Origin: Adiantum capillus-veneris
Taxonomy: Eukaryota; Streptophyta; Polypodiopsida; Polypodiales; Pteridaceae
Direction of reading: 5' to 3'
Length of the DNA stretch: 64,000 nucleotides
NCBI GenBank assembly: GCA_014529385.2
Contig: CM043962.1
Span: 149,662,647-149,726,646 of the forward strand
The notes under the pieces are model-generated. The model ran no database searches, was not told the DNA's origin, and saw only the letters and a list, made by a program, of their open reading frames with translations. A program made the position numbers and the translations under genes. Below, one piece after another: positions 38,417-50,121 of the stretch (positions are counted from its first letter, which is position 1; every line of letters starts with the position of its first letter).

Positions 38417-38630
38417 GTGTGTTTTTTTTGTAACTTCATGCAATTAGAAGATGTCTTTAGAAGGCATGTGCAATCCATTGCACCCCTATTGTATCCATGC
38501 TCATTGATGAATCAAGTGTTGGAATTTGTTAGTGACATGTCTCTTAATTCTTTGCATCGAGTAGTTGCAAACTATTTGATTTATTTTCTGTACATGTTTA
38601 GTAATATGTTTCTACTTTCTCTTGTCGTAG

Positions 38631-41224
38631 ATAATCAAGAAGCTGAAAAAAGAGGAACGTGCATGAGATGCACTCGCTCTTCAGGGTTTCTAGATGAGGG
38701 GTCTGTAGGTTCACTGACTCAATCTTATCCTGTGAAGAATCCAAGAAGGGGTGCTACAGCTTCCAGGGGGGTTACATGCAAAAAAAAAGTGTCTTTTGAT
38801 ACAGTTGAGGGGTCTGTAGGTTCACTGGCTCAGTCTTATCCTGTGAAGAATCCAAGAGGGGGTGCTACAGCTTCCATGGGGGTTACAGGCAAAACAAAAG
38901 AGTCTTTTGATACAGTTGATCCCTGCACACCTACTAGTACTGCTGAATTTGTTCCAAATGTGCCTAATGCAGTTGATGTGCAGGTTGTGCATGATGATGT
39001 TCATACAGATGTTGACCGTGCTAAACTTGAAAAGGGTACATTACCCACCCCCACCACAGTTGAATCTGGCACAGATGCCATTGATGATGCTATGGTAGTT
39101 GATGCCTGCACAGATGCCATTGTTGATGCTACGCTAGTTGAGGCCTGCACAAATGACATTGTGAATGCTATGGAAGTTGATGCTTCTGCTGCTGATGGCA
39201 ATGTTAATGATGGTGGAACAGAAAGTATTGTTCATGCTGTCATAGATGCCCTTCTTGATGCAGTTGTGGCTATGGGTACAGATGCCACTATTGAATCTGG
39301 CACATATGCCATTGATGATGCTACCACAGTTGATGCCTACACAGATGCCATTGTTGATGCTACGGTAGTTGATGCCTGCACAAATGACATTGTGGATGCT
39401 ATGGAAGTTGATGCTCGCACAGATGCTGCTGCTGATGGCAATGTTAATGATGGTGGAACAGAAAGTATTGTTCATGCTGTCATAGATGCCGTTCTTGATG
39501 CAGTTGTGGCTATGGGTACAGATGCCACTGTTGAATCTGGCACAGATGCCATTGATGATGCTACCACAGTTGATGCCTGCACAGATGCCATTGCTGATGC
39601 TACGGTAGTTGATGCCTGGACAAATGACATTGTGGATGCTATGGAAGTTGATGCTAGCACAGATGCTGTTGCTAATGGCAATGTTAATGATGGTGGAACA
39701 GAAAGTATTGTTCATGCTGTCATGGATGCCCTTCTTGATGCAGTTGTGCCTACGGGTACAGATGCCACTGTTGAGGATACCAGAGGCATGGGTGAGTAGG
39801 TCCTCATTGAGAGAGAAGCTGGAACACGTGAGGCAGTGGGTGCAAGTGATGTCACAACTCAAGCCCAGGTGGTCTGTCCAAGTGATGCAGCTGATGACAT
39901 CGTTGATGCAGAGGAGGCAAAGGGTACAGATGCCGTTGTTGAAGATATGGGAGGCTTGGGTGAGGAGGACCTCACTAAGAGAGTACCTGGAATAGGCTTA
40001 GCAGTGGGTAACGGTGATGTCGCGGCTTCTGCCGACACAGCTGAGGCATACGACAGAGCAGTTCAATCGGGAGAGGCAATGGGAGAAGTTCTCGTGGCTG
40101 CTACGGACATGAAAGAGGCAAATACACATAATACAACTGAGGCATGTATAGAGAAAAACAATGAGGCAGGGAAAGGCAGAGAGGTGCCCACTGATAGAGC
40201 AGATCAATCGGGAGAGGCAATGGGAGAACATTTCATGGATGCTGTGGACACGAAAGAGGCAGTTGCACATGATACAACTGAGTCTTGTACAGATCCCACT
40301 GTTGGAAATACCAAAGGTAAAAGTCCAGAGGTCCCTATGGGTCGAGCGGCTGCTACAGATACAAATGAGGCAGGTACAAAGAATGCTGATAAAGAGGCCA
40401 AAAATGGACATGAATATGAGAGGCAAGAGAGGCCGTGTCTTGTGGTAATGCCGGTACAGATTGTTGCACTACCTCCTGCATCTTTTGAGGACAAGAAGAC
40501 AAGGGCTAATTTATGCATCATACTGGATGTGAATGGGCTTCTCATAAGGAGGTATAAGGTCTCCTTCTACAAAGGAATAGCGAGAAGCAGTATTCTTGAT
40601 TGGGCAAGATCAAGGTATCAGGTAGTCACTGCGCCAAATGCTACAGGAAAGATGCAATTTGAATATGTGGTCAGGCCCAATGCATCAATCTTTTTGCATG
40701 CACTGATGCAGAGAGCACAAGTTGCACTATGGAGCTGCATGACCCAGGACAATCTAGCACTTGCTTTGAGTGCATGCTTTCCTAGGCTGAACAAACAGCA
40801 TTTCCTTGATATTATCGGTCAAGAGGGGTGTAGAGAGGCGAGCTTCAATCTAAATGAAGTTCCTGGGATCCCTCCATGTAGAGATAACGCAAAGCCCATA
40901 TTTTTCAAGTGTTTGAAAGACTTTTGGAAGCACCATCCTAAGTTCAACTCTGATAATACACTGGTGGTGGATGACACACTCTACAAGTGTCTGCTCAACC
41001 CTCCCGGGACTTGTGTCTGTCCTACTTCATTTGAACCAGCAGATATTTGTCAGTCCCCAATTTACCTGGTTAGCACATTGTTCCCTTGGTTAGTCAAATG
41101 GACAATCTCACCGAGCCCTAATGCTTATGCAAAGATGAACCAGTTTGAAAATCCTTCGGACAGTGTGTCTGCTCGTGTCATCAGCCACTATAGAAGTCAA
41201 CGAGAAGTATGTAAGGAAGGTTGA
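38631..41224 (+). CDS. inner HAD-domain exon (FCP1/NIF-like phosphatase fold) with Asp-rich repeats
   Basis: The exon starts after CTTGTCGTAG and needs a phase-1 partner, which exons 2 and 3 of the RING gene supply. Near the start are a CxxC (CMRC) and two copies of GSVGSLxQSYPVKNPR. Three ~80-residue repeats rich in DA/TDA follow (39.06-39.79 kb). The HAD domain occupies 40.49-41.11 kb: motif I CIILDVNGLL (Asp at 40526-40528), motif II LWSCMTQ, motif III AKPIFFKCLKDFW, motif IV LVVDDTLYKCLL. The general-acid Asp of DxDx(T/V) is Asn, as in plant DLNG-type HAD proteins. TAG at 39797-39799 stops the frame unless removed by splicing: GGGTGAGT at 39791 is a strong donor, and GATGCAG at 39905-39911 would restore the frame after a 120-bp intron. 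Confidence 0.65.
39063..39780 (+). repeat. three tandem ~240-bp coding repeats
   Basis: GAATCTGGCACAKATGCC starts units at 39063, 39294 and 39534 (231 and 240 bp apart, the 9-bp difference keeping the frame). They encode an acidic Asp/Ala/Thr/Val-rich chain with DAIDDA, VDACTD and GNVNDGGTESIVHAVxDA. Confidence 0.93.
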
Positions 41225-41376
41225 TTGTGGTTATGGAATCATGTATAGAGCATTTTATGCACTGAATGTACTTGCGATTACTATACAAAAAATTGACCTA
41301 TTCAAAGTTCTCTAAACTTAATGATTGAATGATGTAATTTTATTTTGGTGATATGATGTAATTTTATTTTGTTGAT

Positions 41377-42100
41377 ATGATGTTGTCATACTCTGATAGA
41401 GTCCTGTTACATGGCACACATAATAGCATAGACAGGACCATTGGGCTATTATTACACATAGTTATGCTATATAGCACTCATACTGCAAGAAATACTATGA
41501 CATAATAGCATAGATAGGGAGATTGGCCTCTTATTACACACACTTACGCTATATGGCACACATAGTGCTCTCAATATGTAATATAGCTCTTTCACATACC
41601 ACACATCATATCATAGACAGGAACATTGTGCTATGTGATACACACACTTTTACTGTATAGCACACATGTTGCTATCTTACTACTATAGAGTCCTTTTATA
41701 GCATAAACAGGGACATTGGGCTATTATTACACACACTTGTACAATATAGCACACATAATAGCTTAGGTAGAGACAATGGACTATCTTGACACATTACTTG
41801 GCTACATATCACATATAGTAGCATGTACACAACTCCATAACACCCAATGGGTAGCTATTCATAAGAGTGAGATGATTGTAAGAATGAGACATGTTTACTT
41901 GAAATTCATCAAGAAAGTGAATGGGATGCTCTTGATAATGTTTTCTTCCCAATCGTTTCCGACAAATATCTTGGCTAAATTTTTTCAAGGTGCAACATGT
42001 TCACAATAGTAACCTCATTATCTGAAATGTGTGTGATTCTATGCTATGTGCTCTGTGTGGTTGTGTGCTATGTGATACATAGCACAATGGACATGTGTAA
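41377..42100. repeat. mosaic of two duplicated intron segments in the inner convergent spacer
   Basis: 41377-41972 matches 44430-45046 (inner transposase intron 1 plus the adjoining exon end) in the same orientation. 41988-42100 matches 36591-36703 (inner RING intron 1) colinearly without gaps. The first part preserves the exon/intron junction of the transposase. On the minus strand it reads KDICRKRLGRK with CGA, where the gene itself has TGA. The remaining spacer 41225-41376 has nothing else recognisable. Confidence 0.9.
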
Positions 42101-42163
42101 GGAGGTACTGAATGGTGAAGGCTATATAGAACATAATATAAGCCTGTTAAATAGGTATCATGC

Positions 42164-45100
42164 CTATTCATAGGGCATGGCATTGTAAATGGTTTCATGT
42201 AGTTCCGGAGATAAATAATATGTCTTTGAGGTAGCATCTACCAAAGGCATGTCAAACTTGATTGCCCGAACAAGGTGAGAGTACAGGTTAGTAACTCCCC
42301 TATCATCAAGTAGAGTGTAGTGATTTGGGTCCCCCTCTTGCTGTTGATAATAACACCCTGTGACAACATAAGTGTTTTTATCATATTTGTTTTTCCACTT
42401 ATCTCTTAAGATGCAATCTGTCATCCACTTTCTCTTTGTACATCTCAAAAGAAAGAACTCTACACCTTCTGCATTGCCAGCGTCTGCATTGACTGCAAAG
42501 TTATCACCTTCAATGAGTTACTCACTCAGCATATCCTGGGATCCCTCAAACATTGCATCTTCATCTTCTGGTACCAATGGCCCTTCATGCAAGCATCACA
42601 AAAACAATAAAGCCGCCTGGTCCTTAATTGAGTAGGATCATGACGACAAAATCCTGAAATGAAATGGAGTGATCGAGATCCTGGTACTCTCTCACAACCC
42701 CATAGATTAGACCTGTCCACTTCTATCTCTTTTACTAGCCAAAATTTCATGTTTATAGTAGGACCTGATTTAGTGGATTGTGCATAAGAGCTACATGCAG
42801 CATTGGACATTGTTCTCGTCAAAAATGCAACCACGTATGCAGCTTGCCTAAGAACAAATCCATTATTCTTGAGTTGTTCATGTGTAAGGGCTCTCTTTAT
42901 CACAGCGCCAGCGCCATCATGCTCCCCCTTGCCATGACCAGAGCCAAAAAAATTCCATGTCATCTCTGTACCTGTTAGTTGGTAATATCTAGCAACAAAG
43001 TAAAATGGCCTTGCAGCCTTGAATTGCGAGGCTGCACCATCTGACCACACCCAGTGCTTCTTGAAATTCAGCCTTTGGTCTTTAAGCCACTGATCACAAA
43101 GAAGAAAACAATGCTGGACAAATAGCGTATCATGTTGCCTATCATCGGAGATGTAGAAATGCATATGCTTGATAATACTGTCATCTTCGTTGTCACGCAT
43201 GTACGTTATGTGAACAAGGATGGTGCATTGATCTCTATGCCAATGCAAGGATTGTACTTCATTTTGCTCTTTGAACGAGTAATTTTCAGCAAAGTCTACT
43301 ACATATATAATGGTATCTGAAGGAAACACCTTCAAACATTCTCTGTATTGATGTGCCTGCCATCTGTAAGTGAAATTGTGCTCGCTGAAGATTCTGATGT
43401 CGTCTTTTATCCTCCCTGTCAGCTCACTTAAAGCCACCTGTTTGAGTGACAACATCTTTCTCTTACTTAGACCATGCTTAGTTTGAACTTTAATGTCCTC
43501 AAAGACTTGCAGTGGAACTGTCTTTGTCATCTCTGCAAGTTCTCGTGGACAAAGGCTGAGCTTTTCCACACCACAGTTTGTGCATTGGCCCATCAAGCAG
43601 GTGTGTTTATGGAACATATCCCCCTCAGCCTTTGTACATACGCATGATTCCCACAACTTCTTGATCCCTGAAAACGAGTGCTCAACGGCAAGACATTCTG
43701 CATTCACCCCATCTGATTTGCAAACATTGCATTTACATGTACATGACCTCTCATGAAAACCAAAAGCAGATGAGCGCATAACATTAAATGCATCTTTGAG
43801 ATACATCAGTTTGATATGATAAACACAACAGCAAGTATTTTGATCTTTCAACTTTCGCACGAACCAAGGCTTCAGCTTCTCAAAGGACCTTTGCCCAATC
43901 GTCACATGTGGGTGGCTATCTTTAAACTTCAAGAAATACTCTGTCTGCTTGAAAAAAAAAATGCATTAGAATTACATTTTGCTATATATCACACATAATA
44001 GCATAGCTACAGATGCATTGGTATAAATACACATAGCTATGCTACATAGCATAGATAATAGCATAGATAGATAACTCAGCTTTCATTACATGCTCAATTT
44101 TGTTATATAACACATAATAGCATAGATAGGGATTTTTAGCTGTTATTACACACACATCACACACGTCTGCTATATAGCACACATAGTGCTCTCATATTAT
44201 AACACATTTCTTCTACATAACACACAAAAGAGCATAGACAGGGATGTTGTGCTGTTATTACACATATCACACACTGTATAGCACACATAATAGCATAGAC
44301 ATGGATACCGTGCTACTATTACACTAACATCTGCTATGTAGCACACATAGTGCTCTCATAATATTATAAAATCTGATAGCACACATAATACCATAGATAG
44401 GTATATTGTGCTATTGCTATATAGCAGACATGATGTTGTCATACTCTGATAGAGTCTTGCTACATGGCACAAATAATAGCATAGACAGGACCATCGGGCT
44501 ATTATTACACATAGCTATGCTATATAGCACTCATACTGTAAGAAATACTATGACATAATAGCATAGATAGGGACATTGTCCTCTTATTACACACACTAAC
44601 GCTATATGACACACATAGTGCTCTCAATATGTAATATAGCTCTTTCACATACCACACATCATATCATAGACAAGAACATTGTGCTATTCTTACACACACT
44701 TTTACTGTATAGCACACATGTTGCTATCTTACTACAATAGAGTCCTTTTACATGGAAGACTTATAGCATAGACAGGGACATTGGGCTACACTTGTGCAAT
44801 ATAGCACACATAATAGCGTAGGTAGAGACAATGGACTATCTTGACACATTACTTGGCTACATATCACATATAGTAGGATGTACACAACTCCATAACACGC
44901 AATGGGTAGCTGTTCATAAGAGTGAGATGTTTCACTTGAGAGTTATTCATTGTAAGAATGAGACATGTTTACCTGAGATTCATCAAGTAAGTGTATGGGA
45001 TGCGCTTGATAATGTTTTCTGCCCAATCATTTCCGACAAATATCTTTCTTATTTGGAGACACCCTACTGTGCTCTATCCAAAATGTAATAATTGTCTGCT

Positions 45101-45959
45101 TCAATTCCTTCGATAAGGACCCAGCATTTCCAGACTTCCTTTTGCATAAGTCGAACCTCAGCGTACTTGACATAGGATCACTGTCAAGTCTACCCAAAGC
45201 TGAATATAAATTCCTTGGATGAACATTTAATAGCTTTGCCACTTTATGTAGAGTAACACCTCTACCTTGGATCCCATTATCATGCAGTAATCCATTCACT
45301 AGCATGCTGAATGTGCTTCGTTTTAAAAACATCTCGTCAGCTGATTTTGGAATCTTTAATTCCTGTAAGGAGACCTTGAGTGCATAAATAAGGCCATTTG
45401 CAAGAAGATACAAATCTTCACAGAATGGCAAGATTCTATCATCATTGAAAACACCTTGAAGAATTGCATTCTTATCTTCTTTCTCGTAACTATGCAACTG
45501 TCTCACAATGTGCTGAACAATATTCTGAATAGTATGTTGCTTCTTGTCTTCCTTTGTGTGTACATCGACGACCTCCCTATGACAATCTTCCGCTCCAATG
45601 TTGACGCTTGGTTGTACTTGCTTTCTTGCACGACATCGCTTTCTGTACTCACGTTTAGCCTGTGCTTCATACTTCCTCACTGCAATAATTTCATCCTCAT
45701 TTAGACAAGCCTTTCTCTTGGAGTGCACCTGCGTATGAATGGTGTCTATTCCATGTGCCTCATCATAAAATCCATCGTCCACCATCCTGGAACAGTCTGC
45801 AGTAGTTTGAAATGAATGAAGTCATACAAAACTTCCTGATTGTAATAGTGAACTGAAATCCAGTTGTGCTGCATTGTTGAGTTCAAGAAGCTCCATTGCT
45901 GCTTGTGAGGAGGTATGAGCTGGAACCAAAGCAAGAGGAAGGGAGTCTCCATCATCCAT
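42164..45959 (-). pseudogene. inner DDE/D transposase-like gene, broken
   Basis: Exon 1 runs from at least 45785 (probably ATG at 45959 with an unresolved 5' junction) to 44973. Exon 2 runs 43944-42164, and the intron (1028 bp) is phase 0. Exon 2 has the Cys-rich part (CKCNVCKSDG, CLMGQCTNCGVEKLSLC), VVDFAENYSFKEQNE (Asp 43294-43296), VWSDGAASQFK (Asp 43039-43041) and GSGHGKGEHDGAG (Glu 42922-42924, Asp 42916-42918), then RRLYCFCDACMKG. Breaks: TGA at 45027-45029 in exon 1, a frameshift near 42.55-42.59 kb, and TAA at 42518-42520. The C-terminal remainder down to NAMPYE matches the outer copy's NSMPFEL. The two downstream introns present in the outer gene are absent here. Confidence 0.82.
43945..44972 (-). 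repeat. intron 1 of the inner transposase, CTATATAGCACACATA-type repeats
   Basis: Many words such as GCTATATAGCACACATAATAGCATAGAYAGG at roughly 75-bp spacing. On the minus strand it starts GTAAAC and ends TTCAAGCAG. It stands at the same codon as intron 1 of the outer gene but has unrelated repeats. Confidence 0.9.
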
Positions 45960-45975
45960 ATTTTGAACAGGAGAG

Positions 45976-46080
45976 TAGGAGAGAGAGAGAGAGAGAGAGA
46001 GATGGAGATGGGCATTGGAGGCCATCTGAGAGAGAGACACAGAGAGAGAGAGAGAGAGAGAAAGGGAGAGAGAGGGAGAG
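45976..46080. repeat. interrupted (GA)n in the 5' region of the inner transposase
   Basis: GA runs separated by TGGAGATGGGCATTGG and CAGA words, directly upstream (minus strand) of the ATG at 45959. On the other side of the module a (CT)9 run at 34957-34975 lies before the RING gene. Confidence 0.9.
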
Positions 46081-46197
46081 GTCCACGCGTGCTAACCGCT
46101 CCATGTCTTTCAATCCGAGTAGTGGAGTCGTGAAGTCAGTTATCTTACCTATATTCTTTTAAAAATTATTGACTTAAAAGCCCAGCTATGGTGCCAT

Positions 46198-47580
<1,383 letters not shown>

Positions 47581-47637
47581 TTGGCTGAGTAATTCTCCAT
47601 TTACATCCATCGACAAAAGTCGCCCACTTCATAGACT

Positions 47638-48497
47638 TTATGAAGCTTTCTTTTTATATAAAAAAAATGTTCCTTTCTTCTTGAAAAATTCAATCCGCCA
47701 TTTCCAATAAAAACGACGCACATAGGTGTCCTCAGGTTGTCCGTCTGCACAAATTACAGTCCTCTTTGTATACTCAATTCTGTCCTTAGAGTACAACCAG
47801 TGTACCAGCCAGTTTATGACAGTGGTTGACAGAAAACAGGCGCGCACTTCTTTAGACTGCTTTTCTAGCTTGGGAAAAACAAGAAATGACCCCAATGGAT
47901 TAAACATTAGCTTATATCCACAATCATCAAAGATAAGTGTGTCAGGTGGTAGGTCAAGAAAATTTTCGAGATTCTTGTGGAACATCGGTTTATCTGTCGC
48001 GCCCAATTTAAAAGGGGCCCTTGTGCACTTCGCCTGACTTACCACTCTATTGAATCTTTTGTGGTGGTCAGGGAACACTGTCACTAGCGTGCGTTTGAGC
48101 TTCTCAAACTCGCAGCAGCTCCATATCCACACTTCGAACCATCTGAAACAAAAATTCAAAAACACTTCTGCATCGGGCCTTACCCAAAACTGTGCATCTC
48201 CTTCAACAACATACCGCATTTCTGGCCAGTGGGGCAATTCTTCACCATATTTTCCATCAAATTTCTTGAGCAGTAATCCATTAAGGTCCAAAATGAGAAC
48301 CCTACGCTGGACGCTCAACGGAGGTGTTGGCCTTGGCCATATCATTGGGATTCTTTTAATTAGTCTATACCATAGAGGAAACACGAGCACTGCAGGAGAC
48401 AACACGCAATTCCATATTGCACGAATGTCAGCCCTGCCATTCTGCTTGTCAGCCCTGAACCTATCTGCAAGGCGCCATTCTTCAATTGAAAACATAT
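47638..48497 (-). CDS. outer HAD-domain exon (FCP1/NIF-like, DLN motif)
   Basis: The exon starts after TTTGCATCTGCAG (acceptor AG at 48499-48498) and is open for 286 codons to the stop at 47638. Like the inner exon, it needs a phase-1 upstream partner and begins with Asp (DMFSIEEW versus DNQEAEKR). The motifs are RRVLILDLNGLLLKKF (I), VWIWSCCEFEKLKRTL (II), DKPMFHKNLENFLDL (III) and TLIFDDCGYKLMFNPLGSFL (IV). Motif I has Asn for the second Asp, as in the inner copy. The FCP1/SCP family removes phosphate from phospho-Ser/Thr. With the general acid replaced, activity may be weak or the fold may serve for binding. The Asp-rich repeats of the inner exon are missing, so this exon is much shorter. 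The C-terminus is Lys/Phe-rich. Confidence 0.72.
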
Positions 48498-48687
48498 CTG
48501 CAGATGCAAAATTACACAAGACTCAAATTGAAATATGCAATTAGGACATATCTATAGATTGAAATCATACAATAAAAACACACAATGTTCAAAAATTAGG
48601 CACAAGATGAAAGAGACGTCAAATGGGAAAGAAAGTTATATTAATTTCAGAAGTGGTTACATAAAAAGAAAACATGGGGGGGGCAAA

Positions 48688-49715
48688 CTATAATCTTTTG
48701 CAGGCTCTGGGTTTAGGGTCAGAACTTGTGCCGGTATTCTGCATCTCCTTAGTGTCTTCTATGTCCATCTCCTCTTCTGGCTGCCCCTCGGTCTCTTCCT
48801 CTTCCTTGATTTTTTGCTCCATTTCAGGCTTCTCATCTCCAGTCTTCTCGATTTTTTTTCTTTTTGGCTTTCTTATATGCTAAGCAAGGGTCTCCTCGCG
48901 ACTTCCCTCCAGCCTGACATCTACACGACCATCAGATTTAGAAAGTTGTGCAGCAAGAGATCACTTATTAGAGCCATAATCAATGAAAAAACTTACTCTT
49001 GCCACGTTGGCCTCGTTTTCTCGGGGTCTTTGATCTTGTCACCCGCACGCTGTCTAGCAACACATCGTCTTCCTCATTCTGGGTTTTCTCTTCAGCACCA
49101 GTCGTACTCTGCTCCTTTACCTCAAAGTTTTGTTCTTCTTCTGTTGTTTCCGAAAAAGGTTTCTCAGCATTACCAGGGACATTTTCATCAAGCAATACCT
49201 CCACAGGTGTCTTGTATGCAGGCGTCACTGCATCGTTCCCTGTGTCTTTACAGGCAGTAGTTCTGAAGCAGCTTGACTCTGAAAAAACATCAGAGAAGAC
49301 AAAAATCAACCACCTGAATACCCATTGAAACAATTTTCTCACCTGTTTTTGGGCATGGTTCAACTGGCTTCTTATTTAGAAGGGATTGGTCTTCTGCAGA
49401 AATAACTCCTAGGCAATCCTTAAGCATGCACTTTCGTTTCTCAGCCAAGTGAGCATAGCAGAATTCATGGTATGCATGTGAACAAGGCAATAGAACAACA
49501 TGGCTTGAGCGATTGTGATCATGAATTCTTACACCACAAGCATTGCACACATCAATGAGAACAACACTATGTCCAGGAGCTGTTACTCGTGCAGGCAAGA
49601 CTATGGTTTCAGGTAGCATTGGTTGACTAATCATGCCTGTCACAAACGTGACATAGAGACCAAAGGTTTCCTCACGGTCCAAGCATTTGGATAATTCTTC
49701 ATGTAGGCAAGAGAC
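48688..49715 (-). pseudogene. outer RING-finger gene, first exon missing
   Basis: The exons are 49715-49343, 49278-48997 and 48920 to a stop at 48880, with phase-1 junctions. The first visible exon follows GATAACAGAG and corresponds to inner exon 2. It has CNAC, then LLPCSHAYHEFCYAHL, then KCMLKDC: the same C3H2C3 RING. Exon 2 is acidic and ends TRSKTPRKRGQRGKS. The last exon has TAG at 48882-48880, after which the frame stays open (KPKRKK, EEEETEGQPEEEMDIE) to TAG at 48690-48688. That suggests the first TAG is a mutation. The coiled-coil first exon seen in the inner copy is absent: sequence upstream becomes ACCGGT repeats and then gypsy pol. Confidence 0.7.
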
Positions 49716-49734
49716 CTCTGTTATCAGACAATGT

Positions 49735-50121
49735 CAAACAGGTATAAAATCGGTATGAATGCTTGAAAATCGGTATAATGATGTTATCATACCGGTATGA
49801 TTACATCCTACTGGTATGATGTTATCCCACCGGTATAATGTTATTATATTGGATAGTATAACATCATACCGGTAGGATAACATCCGGTAACATCATACCG
49901 GTAGGATAACATCCGGTAAAATCATACCGGTAGGATAACAGTATATCGGAAGCATAACATCAAACCGGTTGGATTTTATCATACCGGTTGGATCTAACCA
50001 TACCGGTCGGATGTAACCATACCAGTAGGATGTTATCATACTGGTAGGATTATCTCCTAAATCCTACCGGTAAGATAACATCCTACCGGTAGGATATAAT
50101 CATACCGGTAGGATGTAATCC
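49735..50121. repeat. ACCGGT-palindrome repeats (remnant of outer RING intron 1)
   Basis: More than 20 words of the type ATCATACCGGTAGGATAACATC or GGTATGATGTTATC, many forming ATACCGGTAT palindromes. It lies upstream of the RING exon's splice acceptor, where the inner copy has its palindrome-rich intron 1. It ends abruptly at gypsy sequence near 50122. Confidence 0.93.

Larger units (their letters stand above)
34826..46197. mobile_element. inner module: RING/HAD gene (+) and transposase gene (-), inserted inverted in the outer module
   Basis: The inner module has the same two genes as the outer, but its transposase is on the minus strand and its RING/HAD gene on the plus strand. It lies between the 3' ends of the outer transposase (34676) and the outer HAD exon (47638). 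Possible ends: TGGTGCCATA at 34826 and, read on the minus strand from 46198, TGGCACCATA. A second conserved word (CAGCCTTCAC versus CTGACTTCAC) lies 58-68 bp inward at nearly equal distance on each side. Alternatively the direct 9-mer TGGTGCCAT (34826-34834 and 46189-46197) is a target duplication. The two readings exclude one another, and I cannot decide between them. Confidence 0.6.

Noticed and set aside
41776-45088. Plus-strand open frames with HNTQWVAVHKSEM text as a small gene pair
   Set aside because: They are the antisense of the inner transposase exon end and intron, and of its duplicated copy.
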